Part shown: one piece after another, positions 32,298 to 42,234 of the stretch | How the letters are laid out: each line of letters begins with the position of its first letter | Position numbering within the stretch: the stretch's first letter is position 1 | Assembly (NCBI RefSeq): GCF_900182745.1 | Contig: NZ_FXTY01000008.1 | Location: 140,760-204,759 of the forward strand | DNA: 64,000 nucleotides | Source: Shimia sagamensis | GTDB taxonomy: Bacteria > Pseudomonadota > Alphaproteobacteria > Rhodobacterales > Rhodobacteraceae | Direction of reading: 5' to 3' | Program-made: the position numbers and the translations under genes | Notes under the pieces: generated by a model | What the model was told of the DNA's origin: nothing | Seen by the model: the letters and a program-made list of their open reading frames with translations, nothing else | Database searches by the model: none

Positions 32298-32756
32298 TTA
32301 CAAGATTACAGTGAGCAAGGCGCGGCCACGATCGGCAGCTTCCTTTGTGAACTCACGAAGTTGTTGGTAAGTTTCTACAACGAAGTGTTTGTCATCTGGG
32401 TTTTTTCGGTCCCAAATCGGTGGATAGATGTTGTTTCGGGCCAAGTCGTCGAAACTGAATTTCTGGGCGAATTTGTCCTTCGAAATGGTCTGGAGTTGCT
32501 CAAGAAACGTTTTCACCGCTCCTGAGCTGATTGCTAGAGCAGGGCCATACCCCCAGTCATCGCCGATTGGGTCGCCGCTTCTAAGCGCTGAAAAGGTGCT
32601 TTGGCCAAAGTTGGGCAACATATGGTCAAGAGCAGCCCACTCCTTCTCTAGCTCCAGAGCATTCTCACCATAGAGGTTCTCGCGGAGGAAATTATTCACT
32701 TGCTCCGCGGAAAGCTGGTCTTCGGGGACCGCAAAAACTTGCATTGTCATGCTCAT
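32298..32756 (-). CDS. DUF1877 (YfbM-like) protein inserted between paaA and paaB
   Basis: 152 residues. Family-like segments: LELEKEWAALDHML, GDDWGYGPALAI (the G-x-D-x-G-Y-G-P-A core), SFDDLARNNIYPPIW and LREFTKEAADRGRALLTVIL. DUF1877 proteins are small cytosolic proteins of unknown role, often in defence- or immunity-type gene lists. The gaps are only 10 bases to paaA and 11 to paaB, so it is co-transcribed and probably has kept its own ribosome site. No link to the epoxidase is known to me. Confidence 0.7.
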   Translation of the reverse strand: MSMTMQVFAVPEDQLSAEQVNNFLRENLYGENALELEKEWAALDHMLPNFGQSTFSALRSGDPIGDDWGYGPALAISSGAVKTFLEQLQTISKDKFAQKFSFDDLARNNIYPPIWDRKNPDDKHFVVETYQQLREFTKEAADRGRALLTVIL

Positions 32757-32766
32757 CGCGGCGCCC

Positions 32767-33759
32767 TTATTCTGCTGCGACCTTGCGGGCGCGTTTCTTT
32801 TCGGCGTGCGCCATCAGGCCGTCGCGCACCCAAGCGCCATCGTCCCAAGCTTTCACACGGTCTTTCAAGCGGTCGACGTTGCAGGGACCATTGCCCTTGA
32901 TCACGTCAAAGAACTCGGACCAATCAGGGTCAGAGAAGTCATAGTGGCCACGCTCCTCGTTCCATTTGATGCCGGGATCCGGCAGCTCAAGGCCGAGATA
33001 TTCGATCTGCGGTATGGTTTGGTCGACAAATTGCTGGCGCAGTTCGTCGTTGGATTTGACCTTGATTTTCCAAGCCATGGATTGCTCGGAGTGGGTGCTT
33101 TCGCTGTCGTTGGGACCAAACATCATGATGGCTGGGAACCAGAGGCGGTTGACCGCATCCTGAGCCATTTTCTTCTGCTCAGGTGAGCCAAAGGCCATTT
33201 TCATAATGGCATGATAGCCCTGGCGTGCGTGGAAGCTCTCTTCTTTGCAGATGCGGATCATCGCGCGGGAGTAGGGGCCATAAGACGTTCGTTGCAGTGC
33301 CACTTGGTTGACGATGGCTGCGCCATCCACCAGCCAGCCCACCGCGCCGATGTCAGCCCAGTTCAGCGTAGGATAGTTGAAGATCGAGGAGTATTTCATG
33401 CGCCCTTCGTGCAAAAGGCGCACCAGCTCGTCGCGGCTTTCCCCCAGCGTTTCGGCGGCAGAATAGAGATAGAGGCCGTGGCCGGCCTCGTCCTGAACCT
33501 TGGCAAGCAGAATGGCTTTGCGTTCCAACGTTGGGGCGCGTGTGATCCAGTTGCCCTCGGGCAGCTGACCAACAACCTCGGAATGTGCGTGCTGACCCAT
33601 TTGGCGGATCAGTGTTGCGCGGTAGTCGTCCGGCATCCAATCCTGCGGTTCGATCTTGATGTCACGGTCGACCTTGTCCTGAAAGGCGCGTTCTTGATCG
33701 GTCATTTCCTCACGGGATTTGACGCCAGAACGCGCGGTTTTGATCATCTGTGCATACAT
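32767..33759 (-). CDS. paaA: Phenylacetyl-CoA 1,2-epoxidase catalytic subunit PaaA
   Basis: 330 residues, the standard length. It is a ferritin-like di-iron oxygenase; carboxylate/His ligands are recognisable in [17 protein letters not shown] (E-x-x-H, ~120) and [13 protein letters not shown] (E-x-x-H, ~205). PaaA converts phenylacetyl-CoA to the 1,2-epoxide with O2 and electrons from PaaE. It is transcribed after the thiolase gene (gap 29 bases). Confidence 0.92.
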   Translation of the reverse strand: MYAQMIKTARSGVKSREEMTDQERAFQDKVDRDIKIEPQDWMPDDYRATLIRQMGQHAHSEVVGQLPEGNWITRAPTLERKAILLAKVQDEAGHGLYLYSAAETLGESRDELVRLLHEGRMKYSSIFNYPTLNWADIGAVGWLVDGAAIVNQVALQRTSYGPYSRAMIRICKEESFHARQGYHAIMKMAFGSPEQKKMAQDAVNRLWFPAIMMFGPNDSESTHSEQSMAWKIKVKSNDELRQQFVDQTIPQIEYLGLELPDPGIKWNEERGHYDFSDPDWSEFFDVIKGNGPCNVDRLKDRVKAWDDGAWVRDGLMAHAEKKRARKVAAE

Positions 33760-33788
33760 TGGGGTTCCTCCTCAGGCTGTGGGGTGCC

Positions 33789-34994
33789 TTAGACCCGTTC
33801 AAGAATAAGTGCTGTGCCTTGGCCAACGCCAACACACATGGTGCACAGCGCGAAGCGGCCGCCAGTGCGTTGAAGTTGATAGGCCGCGGACATGACAATC
33901 CGGGCCCCGGACATGCCAAGCGGGTGGCCGATGGCAATTGCGCCGCCTTGGGCATTTACATGGGGGGCGTCGTCCGCCACGCCAAGTTCACGCAGGGAGG
34001 CGAGGCCCTGAGCGGCAAAGGCTTCGTTCAATTCTATCACATCCATCTGCTCAACGCTGAGCCCAGTACGGGCGAGCACTTTGCGGGTGGCGGGGACCGG
34101 GCCGATGCCCATCACACGTGGCTCGACACCTGCGGCGGCCATGCCCACGACACGTGCCAGTGGGGTCAGCCCGTTTTTGGCGGCGGCGGCTTCGGTGGCC
34201 ATCAGGATCGCGGCGGCGCCGTCGTTCACACCGGACGCATTGCCTGCGGTGACCGAAAGGTCGGGCCCGTTTACGCCACGCAGTTTGGCCAGTTTGTCCA
34301 CACCGGTGCCGGGGCGGGGGTGCTCGTCGGTGTCGACAACAAGATCATCACCTTTGCGCTGTGGAATGGTGACTGGCGTGATTTCGTCGGCGAAGTATCC
34401 AGCCTCATGAGCCGCGGCCCAGCGCGCTTGTGAGCGGGCGGCAAAGGCGTCTTGATCTGCGCGGTTGATATTGTAGTCAGCGGCGACGTTGTCGGCGGTT
34501 TGTGGCATGCTATCAACACCATACATCGCCTGCATCTTCTTATTTACGAACCGCCAGCCAATTGTGGTGTCAAAAATTTCGTTGGCGCGGGTGAATGCTG
34601 CGGTTGCCTTGGGCATCACAAACGGGGCACGCGACATGCTTTCCACACCGCCGGCAATTGCCATGTCGTAGTCCCCGGCGCGCAAGCCGCGTGAGGCCAT
34701 GCCAACTGCGTCCATGCCAGAAGCACACAGGCGGTTGATGGTGGTGCCAGGCACCTCTGATGGGAGACCAGCGAGCAGGGCAGCCATTCGGGCGACGTTG
34801 CGGTTGTCTTCGCCAGCCTGGTTGGCGGACCCATAGATCACGTCGTCAATGGAGGCCCAATCAACTTGCGGATTGCGGGCCACCAGCGCCGCAATTGGAG
34901 CTGCCGCGAGATCGTCCGTACGGACGGAGGAGAGCGCGCCACCGTAGCGGCCAATTGGAGTGCGTGTTGCATCGCAGATGAAGGCTTCGGTCAT
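33789..34994 (-). CDS. paaJ: 3-oxoadipyl-CoA/3-oxo-5,6-dehydrosuberyl-CoA thiolase
   Basis: 401 residues. Thiolase motifs: [12 protein letters not shown] with the acyl-accepting Cys near 90, [16 protein letters not shown] with the His near 357, and [10 protein letters not shown] with the second Cys near 387. The length and sequence are those of PcaF/PaaJ, which cleave 3-oxoadipyl-CoA to succinyl-CoA and acetyl-CoA, and in the phenylacetate pathway also 3-oxo-5,6-dehydrosuberyl-CoA. It is the first gene of the reverse-strand paa operon, so PaaJ is favoured over PcaF. Confidence 0.85.
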   Translation of the reverse strand: MTEAFICDATRTPIGRYGGALSSVRTDDLAAAPIAALVARNPQVDWASIDDVIYGSANQAGEDNRNVARMAALLAGLPSEVPGTTINRLCASGMDAVGMASRGLRAGDYDMAIAGGVESMSRAPFVMPKATAAFTRANEIFDTTIGWRFVNKKMQAMYGVDSMPQTADNVAADYNINRADQDAFAARSQARWAAAHEAGYFADEITPVTIPQRKGDDLVVDTDEHPRPGTGVDKLAKLRGVNGPDLSVTAGNASGVNDGAAAILMATEAAAAKNGLTPLARVVGMAAAGVEPRVMGIGPVPATRKVLARTGLSVEQMDVIELNEAFAAQGLASLRELGVADDAPHVNAQGGAIAIGHPLGMSGARIVMSAAYQLQRTGGRFALCTMCVGVGQGTALILERV

Positions 34995-35033
34995 GTTGTC
35001 TCCGTTGATAGTCGTTCGGTCCTGTTCGCATTA

Positions 35034-35047
35034 GCCGACCGTGTGGT
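35034..35047. promoter_or_regulatory. Weak PaaR-like site upstream of paaJ
   Basis: GCCGACCGTGTGGT shares the left half ACCGACCG-type core with the site at 26048 but only part of the right half. It lies 40 bases upstream of the paaJ start, a good operator position for the paaJ-paaE operon. It is weak on its own and is listed because of its place. Confidence 0.25.
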
Positions 35048-35381
35048 TGGGATATCGGTTCGTCTGATTCGATGCAAATAAAATGTTACTAATGAAACGA
35101 GATATCAGAGATTGAGTAACGTTATGGCTGTGCGGCGGGATGTCTTCCAGTGCGCCGGTTCAGTTATAAGTGACAGCACAAAAGGGGCAATTTCCAGTGA
35201 TCTCACCAAAGGACGGAAGGCACAGTCAAGGCGTCCCGTTTCATGTTCAAAAGGGATTTTGGGTAAAAGATGCACGTCGAAAACACATTTCAAAAAACGC
35301 ATGTGAATTGAAAGGGATCGGCAATCTCAACGGCACTTTTGGTGGCTGAAGAGAGTTTGATTTTTTTGAAAATATCGCTCT

Positions 35382-35418
35382 TTGACCAAAATCAATTACA
35401 GGGCATGATCTATATCAA
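35382..35418. promoter_or_regulatory. Two FNR/Dnr-like boxes upstream of the nap operon
   Basis: TTGAC-CAAA-ATCAA (35382-35395) and ATGAT-CTAT-ATCAA (35405-35418) each fit the TTGAT-N4-ATCAA anaerobox with one mismatch. Their centres are 23 bases apart. They lie 75-110 bases before the napF start, in the 498-base gap 34995-35492. This suggests control by an FNR, FnrL or Dnr regulator responding to low oxygen or nitric oxide. The rest of the gap shows no gene. Confidence 0.6.
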
Positions 35419-35492
35419 AGTCGGTTTTGAATTTTCCATTAAAAGTGCCATCGCGAACAAGATGGACACAGGTAACTAGAGTTGGCGTGTAC

Positions 35493-36050
35493 GTGACTAT
35501 TGAGACGACACATTCGCCCAAAAGACGAGCATTCTTGAGGGGCCACTTTGACGAAGAAGGCATTCTGCGCGCGCCCGGTGCGTTAGACATGTCGCTCTTT
35601 GTTGAGGCGTGCACACGCTGCGGTGATTGTGCGGCACACTGCCCGCAAGCGATTATCACGGCTGACGTCGACGGTTTTCCAATGGTGGATGTCAGCGCGC
35701 GCGGCTGCACGTTTTGCGGTGTCTGTTCTGATGTCTGTGACGCTGGCGCAATCCTCGCGTCAGATTCATGGCTTTACCGCCCAACTGTGGCGGACACCTG
35801 TCTCTCCAAACAAGGCGTCACCTGTCGTGCCTGCGAAGATCATTGTGAAGAGAGCGCGATCCGGTTCCGTCTGATGACGGGAGGGCGCTCTGCACCTCTT
35901 ATCGACCCCGAAATCTGTTCTGGATGTGGCGCCTGTGTTGCGCCTTGCCCATCTGATGCCATCACCGTTGGGCGCGTTGCGTCCCAATTGACTGCGAGCT
36001 CAACCCAAGCCAGCGAGACCGACGTATGTACAATATCTGCGGATGCCTAG
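35493..36050 (+). CDS. napF: Ferredoxin-type protein NapF
   Basis: 185 residues from the GTG at 35493 (TIETTHSPKRRAFLRG); a GTG at 35487 is equally possible, and a TTG at 35427 less so. There are four cysteine clusters: CTRCGDCAAHCP, CTFCGVCSDVC, CRACEDHC and CSGCGACVAPCP, for several 4Fe-4S centres. NapF interacts with NapA in the cytoplasm and is thought to aid its iron-sulfur loading before export. It is the first nap gene and overlaps napD by 25 bases. Confidence 0.85.
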   Translation: MTIETTHSPKRRAFLRGHFDEEGILRAPGALDMSLFVEACTRCGDCAAHCPQAIITADVDGFPMVDVSARGCTFCGVCSDVCDAGAILASDSWLYRPTVADTCLSKQGVTCRACEDHCEESAIRFRLMTGGRSAPLIDPEICSGCGACVAPCPSDAITVGRVASQLTASSTQASETDVCTISADA

Positions 36051-36289
36051 TCCACGCGATGCCCGAAAAAGTGCCAGAGGTGCAAGCGGCCATTGAGACT
36101 TCTGAGGGATGTGAAGTGCACGCCCAAGAAGATGGTCGCATTGTGGTCACCGTCGAAGACACCGACAACCGGCGCGCGTCTGAAATCATTATGGACATGC
36201 ACCAGATCCCCGGCGTGATCACTGTCACGCTGACTTATCATCATTTTGAACCAAGCGGCGCTGATGCGGCCGCAACTACAGCGCTCTAA
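36026..36289 (+). CDS. napD: NapA signal-peptide chaperone NapD
   Basis: 87 residues. MYNICGCLVHAMPEKV and the IIMDMHQIPGVITVTLTYHHFE end match NapD. It binds the twin-arginine signal peptide of NapA and delays export until the molybdenum cofactor is inserted. The start is inside napF, and the gap to napA is 12 bases with an AAGGAGG site for napA. Confidence 0.88.
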   Translation: MYNICGCLVHAMPEKVPEVQAAIETSEGCEVHAQEDGRIVVTVEDTDNRRASEIIMDMHQIPGVITVTLTYHHFEPSGADAAATTAL

Positions 36290-36301
36290 GGAGGACCAGC
36301 C

Positions 36302-38791
36302 ATGACATTGCCAACGTCCCGTCGCACATTTTTGAAGTCGACCGCCGCCGCCGCCACGGCCTCAGCAGCAGGCATTACATTGCCAAAAGAAGCAGAGGCC
36401 CAAGTGGGTACACCTGATATCCGTTGGGACAAGGCGCCTTGCCGTTTCTGCGGCACCGGTTGTTCGGTACTGGTAGGAACCAAGGACGGCCGTGTGGTCG
36501 CCACCCAGGGTGACCCCAAAGCACCGGTGAACCGGGGCTTGAACTGTATCAAAGGCTACTTCCTGTCCAAGATCATGTACGGTGAGGACCGCCTCACCAC
36601 GCCACTGCTGCGCAAAACCAATGGTCAGTATGACAAAGAAGGCGAATTCACCCCAGTGAGCTGGGAAGAAGCTTTCGACATTATGGCGGTCAAGTTTAAG
36701 GATGCCCTGAAAGAAAAAGGCCCAACCGGTATTGGCATGTTTGGGTCTGGCCAGTGGACCGTTTGGGAAGGCTATGCTGCTTCCAAGCTCATGAAAGCAG
36801 GCTTCCTGTCCAACAATATCGATCCAAACGCGCGCCACTGTATGGCGTCTGCGGTTGTGGGCTTTATGCGCGCCTTTGGCATTGATGAGCCGATGGGCTG
36901 TTATGACGACCTTGAGCACGCCGACACATTTGTGCTCTGGGGCTCCAACATGGCAGAGATGCACCCAATTCTTTGGTCGCGCCTGACAGACACCCGTTTG
37001 ACAAAGCCCGGTGCGGAAGTACACGTGCTCTCAACATTTGAGCACCGGTCGTTTGAACTGGCTGACAACGGCATGATCTTCACGCCTCAGACCGATCTCG
37101 CAATCCTGAACTATATCGCCAACTACATCATCGAAAATGATGCGGTGAACTGGGACTTTGTAAATGAGAAGGTGAACTTCACCAAAGCTGTCACGGACAT
37201 CGGCTATGGCCTTCGTGATGAGCATCCGCTGCAACAAGCCGCGGAAAACCCAAACAATGGCGGCCTCGAGAAAATCGATTTTGAGGCCTACAAGGATTAT
37301 GTCTCTGAATACACACTAGAAAAAACCAGTGAGATTTCTGGTGTGTCAGAAAATGCGCTGCTGCGTCTGGCGCAACAATATGCCGACCCTGATCGCAAGG
37401 TGATGTCGCTTTGGACAATGGGCTTCAACCAACACACACGCGGGTCCTGGGTAAACGGCTTGATGTACAATGTGCACCTGTTGACCGGAAAAATCTCTGA
37501 GCCTGGCAACTCGCCATTCTCGCTGACAGGTCAGCCATCCGCCTGTGGTACCGCTCGTGAAGTGGGCACCTTTGCCCACCGTCTGCCAGCGGACATGGTT
37601 GTGGCCAATGATGAGCACCGTGCCATTTCTGAGAAGAAGTGGAAGCTGCCAGCGGGTATTCTCAATGCCAAGGTTGGTTCGCACGCAGTGCAGCAAAACC
37701 GCGACCTGAAAGATGGCAAGATCAATGCTTATTGGGTGCAATGTAACAACAACATGCAGGCTGCACCTAATATCAACGAAGAAGGCTTCCCGGGCTATCG
37801 CAACCCGGACAACTTCATTGTTGTGTCGGACCCGTATCCAACCGTGACCACAATGGCGGCGGATTTGATCCTGCCAACTGCCATGTGGGTGGAGAAAGAA
37901 GGCGCCTACGGCAACGCGGAACGTCGGACCCAGTTCTGGCGTCAGCAAGTGGATGCGCCGGGTGATGCAAAATCCGACCTTTGGCAGTTGATGGAATTCT
38001 CCAAACGCTTCACCACCAATGAGGTGTGGCCGGAGGAGATTTTGGCCGCCAACCCTGAGTACAAAGACAAAACCTTGTTTGAAGTGCTCTTTGGAAATGG
38101 CCAGGTGGACAAATATGGTCTGGATGAGCGTCAGGAAGGTTTTGCCAACGATGAATCCGAACACTTCGGCTTCTACGTGCAAAAGGGACTCTTTGAAGAG
38201 TACGCCAGCTTTGGCCGCGGCAAAGCCCACGATCTGGCTGATTTTGACGTCTATCACAAGGCTCGAGGTCTGCGCTGGCCCGTCGTGGATGGCAAAGAGA
38301 CGCTTTATCGCTTCCGTGAGGGCTACGACTCCTACGTGAAAGAAGGCGAGGGCGTGAAGTTCTACGGCAAGCCCGACGGTCGTGCCAACATCATCTTTGC
38401 GCCCTATGAGCCGCCAGCGGAAAGCCCGGATGAGGACTTCAACTTGTGGCTTGTGACTGGTCGTGTGCTTGAGCATTGGCATTCTGGGTCGATGACACGC
38501 CGTGTGCCAGAATTGCACCGCGCGTACCCCTACGCTCAGGTGTTTATGCATCCTGAGGACGCCAAAGAACGCGGTCTGCGTCGTGGACAAGAGATCACCA
38601 TCTCTACGCGTCGCGGTGACATGCAGAGCCGGGTGGAAACCCGAGGACGCAACAAGATGCCAAGAGGCGTGGTGTTTGTGCCATGGTTTGATGAAGGCCA
38701 GCTGATCAACAAGCTGACTTTGGACGCCACTTGCCCGCTCTCCAAAGAGACCGACTTCAAAAAATGTGCCTGTAAGGTTGAGCGCGCCTAA
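36302..38791 (+). CDS. napA: Periplasmic nitrate reductase catalytic subunit NapA
   Basis: 829 residues. It has a twin-arginine signal ([13 protein letters not shown]) for folded export. The 4Fe-4S cluster cysteines are Cys47, Cys50, Cys54 (CRFCGTGC) and Cys82 (LNCIKGYF). HCMASAV provides the molybdenum ligand Cys180, so it uses cysteine and not selenocysteine. It reduces nitrate to nitrite at a bis-MGD centre in the periplasm with electrons from NapB. A near-consensus AAGGAGG site precedes the ATG. Confidence 0.95.
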   Translation: MTLPTSRRTFLKSTAAAATASAAGITLPKEAEAQVGTPDIRWDKAPCRFCGTGCSVLVGTKDGRVVATQGDPKAPVNRGLNCIKGYFLSKIMYGEDRLTTPLLRKTNGQYDKEGEFTPVSWEEAFDIMAVKFKDALKEKGPTGIGMFGSGQWTVWEGYAASKLMKAGFLSNNIDPNARHCMASAVVGFMRAFGIDEPMGCYDDLEHADTFVLWGSNMAEMHPILWSRLTDTRLTKPGAEVHVLSTFEHRSFELADNGMIFTPQTDLAILNYIANYIIENDAVNWDFVNEKVNFTKAVTDIGYGLRDEHPLQQAAENPNNGGLEKIDFEAYKDYVSEYTLEKTSEISGVSENALLRLAQQYADPDRKVMSLWTMGFNQHTRGSWVNGLMYNVHLLTGKISEPGNSPFSLTGQPSACGTAREVGTFAHRLPADMVVANDEHRAISEKKWKLPAGILNAKVGSHAVQQNRDLKDGKINAYWVQCNNNMQAAPNINEEGFPGYRNPDNFIVVSDPYPTVTTMAADLILPTAMWVEKEGAYGNAERRTQFWRQQVDAPGDAKSDLWQLMEFSKRFTTNEVWPEEILAANPEYKDKTLFEVLFGNGQVDKYGLDERQEGFANDESEHFGFYVQKGLFEEYASFGRGKAHDLADFDVYHKARGLRWPVVDGKETLYRFREGYDSYVKEGEGVKFYGKPDGRANIIFAPYEPPAESPDEDFNLWLVTGRVLEHWHSGSMTRRVPELHRAYPYAQVFMHPEDAKERGLRRGQEITISTRRGDMQSRVETRGRNKMPRGVVFVPWFDEGQLINKLTLDATCPLSKETDFKKCACKVERA

Positions 38792-38826
38792 GCGCTCCTC
38801 CCCTTAGGTATTTGAAAGTTAGAGCC

Positions 38827-39657
38827 ATGTCCGCCACGTCGACACAGCCAAAGAGTCCGGCCCGTCGCCGCTTCCTTCAGGATGCGGCGCGCGGAACGGC
38901 TGGCTGTGCGGTGGCGGGCATGTCCTTGGCGTGGTTTGTTCAGGATGCGCGGGCCTTGCCAGATCGGGCCATTCGCCCGCCCGGGGCTTTGCCCGAGGAT
39001 GATTTTCTGGCGGCCTGCATTCGCTGCGGCCTCTGTGTGCGGGATTGCCCCTATGACACGCTGGTGCTCGCCGAACTGGGCATAGATGGTGCCGCCACCG
39101 GCACGCCGTTTTTTACGGCCCGCGATGTTCCTTGTGAGATGTGTGAGGATATTCCGTGTGTTGTGGCTTGCCCGACCGGCGCGCTGGACCACGAATTGAC
39201 CGATATTGACGACAGCCGTATGGGGCTTGCGGTTCTGATTGATCAGGAAAACTGCCTGAACGCTTTGGGCTTGCGCTGCGACGTTTGTTACCGCGTGTGT
39301 CCGGTTATTGATGAGGCGATTACTTTGGAACGCCGCCACAATGAGCGTTCCGGCCACCATGCAATCTTTATGCCGGTGGTGCATTCGGACCACTGCACCG
39401 GCTGTGGCAAGTGTGAAAAGTCCTGCGTCTTGCCGGGCGAGGCCGCGATCAAAGTTTTGCCCATTCGTGTGGCGCAGGCTGATCAGGCGGAACATTACAA
39501 ACGCAGTTGGGATGAGAACACTCCACTGGTGGATGAGATCATTGATCTGCCAGATCGCCTGCCAGGAACAGGCACAGATAATCTTGCTGCACCAGGGGGT
39601 TTTGAGCCGACCTTCAAGTTGCCGCAAGGCGCAACAACGGGAGGTGTTGGTCAATGA
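38827..39657 (+). CDS. napG: Ferredoxin-type quinol-oxidation subunit NapG
   Basis: 276 residues from the ATG at 38827. It has a twin-arginine signal ([11 protein letters not shown]) and four 4Fe-4S motifs ([46 protein letters not shown]). NapG works with the membrane protein NapH as a quinol-oxidising module that supplies electrons to the Nap system. Its stop overlaps the napH ATG by four bases. Confidence 0.9.
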   Translation: MSATSTQPKSPARRRFLQDAARGTAGCAVAGMSLAWFVQDARALPDRAIRPPGALPEDDFLAACIRCGLCVRDCPYDTLVLAELGIDGAATGTPFFTARDVPCEMCEDIPCVVACPTGALDHELTDIDDSRMGLAVLIDQENCLNALGLRCDVCYRVCPVIDEAITLERRHNERSGHHAIFMPVVHSDHCTGCGKCEKSCVLPGEAAIKVLPIRVAQADQAEHYKRSWDENTPLVDEIIDLPDRLPGTGTDNLAAPGGFEPTFKLPQGATTGGVGQ

Positions 39658-40574
39658 GTGACAAGACAGCACTGCCTGTTGGTGCAGAAGCGATCCGCGA
39701 TAAAGGTTATTGGCTAGCATACAGGTTTCTGATCCTGCGCCGTCTCAGCCAGTCATTTTTTCTAAGCTTGTTTTTGCTGGGCCCTTGGTTTGGCATTTGG
39801 TGGGTGAAAGGCAATCTGAGCGGGTCTCTGACCTTCAACGTTTTGCCACTGACCGATCCGTTCATTTCGCTGCAAAGCATTGTGGCGGGGCACTGGCCTG
39901 AAATGACAGCGCTCATTGGCGCGCTCATCGTTGGCGCGGTCTATGCGCTCATTGGCGGGCGAGTCTATTGCAGCTGGGTGTGCCCAATCAATCCAGTGAC
40001 GGATGCGGCCAGCTGGCTACACCGCAAGCTCGATCTGCCCAAAGGATGGCAGCCAAAACGCGGTACCAAGTACTTCATGCTGGCCATGGTGCTGGGCGTG
40101 AGTGTGCTCACTGGCACAGTGGCCTGGGAGTTTGTGAACCCGATTTCCATGCTGCATCGCGGTCTGATCTTTGGAGTTGGCTTTGCTTGGGCGCTGGTGA
40201 TTGGCGTGTTCCTATTTGATCTTGTTTTGGCTCGCCGCGGCTGGTGTGGCCATCTATGCCCGGTTGGAGCCTTTTATGGCCTGTTGGGCGGCAAATCCCT
40301 GTTGCGGGTCTCGGCGCTAGAGCGCGCGGCCTGTGACGATTGCATGGACTGCTTTGCGGTCTGTCCGGAAATGCAGGTGATTACCCCTGCGCTGCGCGGC
40401 AAGGATGCGGATAGCCCGTTGATCCTGTCGCCGGATTGCACAAATTGTGGCCGTTGCATCGACGTGTGCTCGGTCAATGTATTCCACTTTACCCATCGAT
40501 TTGACGAGACGCCCGCGCCGGGGCGTGTCCGAGACCGAACCAACCCAGCGCCAAAGGTCGGCAAAGCCGCCTGA
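39654..40574 (+). CDS. napH: Membrane quinol-oxidation subunit NapH
   Basis: 306 residues. There are four or five membrane segments in the first 190 residues, two C-x-x-x-C-P motifs typical of NapH ([20 protein letters not shown]), and C-terminal ferredoxin motifs ([23 protein letters not shown]). It sits in the inner membrane with cytoplasmic clusters and pairs with NapG. Translation is coupled to napG. Confidence 0.9.
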   Translation: MSDKTALPVGAEAIRDKGYWLAYRFLILRRLSQSFFLSLFLLGPWFGIWWVKGNLSGSLTFNVLPLTDPFISLQSIVAGHWPEMTALIGALIVGAVYALIGGRVYCSWVCPINPVTDAASWLHRKLDLPKGWQPKRGTKYFMLAMVLGVSVLTGTVAWEFVNPISMLHRGLIFGVGFAWALVIGVFLFDLVLARRGWCGHLCPVGAFYGLLGGKSLLRVSALERAACDDCMDCFAVCPEMQVITPALRGKDADSPLILSPDCTNCGRCIDVCSVNVFHFTHRFDETPAPGRVRDRTNPAPKVGKAA

Positions 40575-40594
40575 GAAGCTAAGGAGAAAGAAAG

Positions 40595-41029
40595 ATGAAA
40601 AAACATCCCCTCATCAGCGCCCTGACGGCAGCCGCCATTGTTCTTGGCAGCGGGTTTGCTGTCGCGGATCAGGCCGGAAACGTAAAATCTCTGCGCAATG
40701 ATCCCATTGACGCCACCAACCGGCTTGACGAAGTGCTGCACCAGCAGTCCGGCCGCGTGGCGCGCAATTATCGTCAGCAGCCACCTTTGATCCCGCATAC
40801 CGTGGATCAGTATCAGATCGATCTGAGCGCCAACCAATGTTTGGCCTGCCATGACTGGACCAAAGCGGGCGAACGCGGTGCACCAACCCTTTCGATGACC
40901 CATTATCAGGGCCGAGATGGCGAGCAACTAGACGAAGTGGCCGGCACCCGTTGGTTCTGTAACCAATGTCACGTGCCACAAGCCAATGCGCCAGCGCTGG
41001 TCGAAAACGAATTTGAATCGTCCAACTAA
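40595..41029 (+). CDS. napB: Dihaem cytochrome c NapB
   Basis: 144 residues. A Sec signal peptide (ending SGFAVA) is followed by two c-type haem sites, CLACHDW and CNQCHVP. It transfers electrons from NapC to NapA in the periplasm. AGGAGA precedes the ATG. Confidence 0.92.
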   Translation: MKKHPLISALTAAAIVLGSGFAVADQAGNVKSLRNDPIDATNRLDEVLHQQSGRVARNYRQQPPLIPHTVDQYQIDLSANQCLACHDWTKAGERGAPTLSMTHYQGRDGEQLDEVAGTRWFCNQCHVPQANAPALVENEFESSN

Positions 41030-41052
41030 CGTCTGGAAGAGGGAAGGTAGCC

Positions 41053-41766
41053 ATGTCTGATCAAGGCAACAAAACCGGCAAAAAGCCGGGCTTCATACGC
41101 CGCACCTGGTCCACGTTGTGGTCTCCGACGTCGGCATTTTCGCTGGGCGCCTTGCTGTTTGGCGGGTTTCTGGCCGGTATCCTGTTTTGGGGTGGGTTTC
41201 ACTGGTCGCTTGAGCTGACCAACACGGAAGAGTTCTGTGTGTCCTGCCATGAGATGGAGCGTAACTACGAAGAATACACGGAAACGGTTCACTACAACAA
41301 CCGCTCCGGTGTGCGCGCGACCTGTCCGGATTGTCACGTGCCGAAACAATGGCAGCACAAAATTAAGGCCAAAATTCTCGCGTCTAAGGATCTCTACCAC
41401 ACGGTAATGGGTACCATCGATACAGACGAGAAGTATGATGAACATCGCCTATCGATGGCCTCTGCGTCCTGGAAAAAAATGAAGAAAAGCGACAGCCGGG
41501 AGTGCCGTAACTGTCATAAGTTCAACTATATGGACTTCACAGTTCAAGAAAACCGGGCCGCATCACAGCACCAGTTGGCGTTGGATGAAGGCAAGACCTG
41601 TATCGATTGCCACCAGGGCATCGCGCACCGTCTTCCTGCGGATTATCTAAAAGCGTATGAAGATGTGACCGCTGAGCTGGACGGTGAGATTGTGGTGCCG
41701 GAAAACCCGGGGCGTGACGTTGCCACGGCCGGCAGCGAGATCAAGGGCTATCTGGCGTCTAACTGA
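41053..41766 (+). CDS. napC: Membrane-anchored tetrahaem cytochrome c NapC
   Basis: 237 residues. One N-terminal membrane anchor (~30-50) is followed by four CxxCH haem sites: CVSCHEME, CPDCHVP, CRNCHKF and CIDCHQG. It belongs to the NapC/NirT family, oxidises quinol in the inner membrane and passes electrons to NapB. It is the last gene of napFDAGHBC. A strong terminator follows. Confidence 0.93.
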   Translation: MSDQGNKTGKKPGFIRRTWSTLWSPTSAFSLGALLFGGFLAGILFWGGFHWSLELTNTEEFCVSCHEMERNYEEYTETVHYNNRSGVRATCPDCHVPKQWQHKIKAKILASKDLYHTVMGTIDTDEKYDEHRLSMASASWKKMKKSDSRECRNCHKFNYMDFTVQENRAASQHQLALDEGKTCIDCHQGIAHRLPADYLKAYEDVTAELDGEIVVPENPGRDVATAGSEIKGYLASN

Positions 41767-41793
41767 GCCAACAATCTATTCGACTGAATGATG

Positions 41794-41824
41794 AGAGCGT
41801 CTCCAATGGAGACGCTCTTTTTTG
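41794..41824 (+). terminator. Rho-independent terminator of the nap operon
   Basis: AGAGCGTCTCC - AAT - GGAGACGCTCT is a perfect 11-bp stem followed by a run of T. It lies 28 bases after napC. Confidence 0.92.
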
Positions 41825-41838
41825 TTGTTGTAACGTAA

Positions 41839-41871
41839 AGCGCCGGCGCTCATCTCTGAGCTACCGGCGCT
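41839..41871. other. Inverted repeat in the nap-yihY gap
   Basis: AGCGCCGG - 17 bases - CCGGCGCT, a perfect 8-bp inverted repeat just after the nap terminator. The gap 41767-42234 (468 bases) contains no convincing gene. The function of the repeat is unknown. Confidence 0.35.
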
Positions 41872-42234
41872 GGCCTTGAGTTCCGTGAGTGGTCTGGCTT
41901 GGGCTCAGACTGGCGCGCCACATCAAGGCTAATGTCTTGCGCCGACAACCAACTCCAACAGGGAGGGAGGGAGTGAAGTTGGTCGTTGTGGTCGCACCGC
42001 TCAAGGGAGGGAGGAAAGCGGCGCGGGTCTTCTGGAGGAGGTGTGCGGCGTTGTCCCCAGGCCGCTTCGTCCTCTGTGATACTGATATGGGACAGGGGTA
42101 AATAATTCCTTTTGGAGTTTCGGAATAATCCTTGTGAATTTGCGCCAAATTTTAGCGATCAAGCCTGCTGCCCTTATCCTGCTTGACCTCATACAGTGGT
42201 TTGGCCGACAAAAGCGTAAGAGAGGCGGGCACTT

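Noticed and set aside
37346..38590. A 414-codon reverse-strand frame inside napA
   Set aside because: napA is complete with all cofactor ligands; the reverse frame has shadow-like composition and no start context.
42101..42234. Short AT-rich inverted repeat before the YihY gene
   Set aside because: Only five paired bases with a long loop; not distinguishable from chance.
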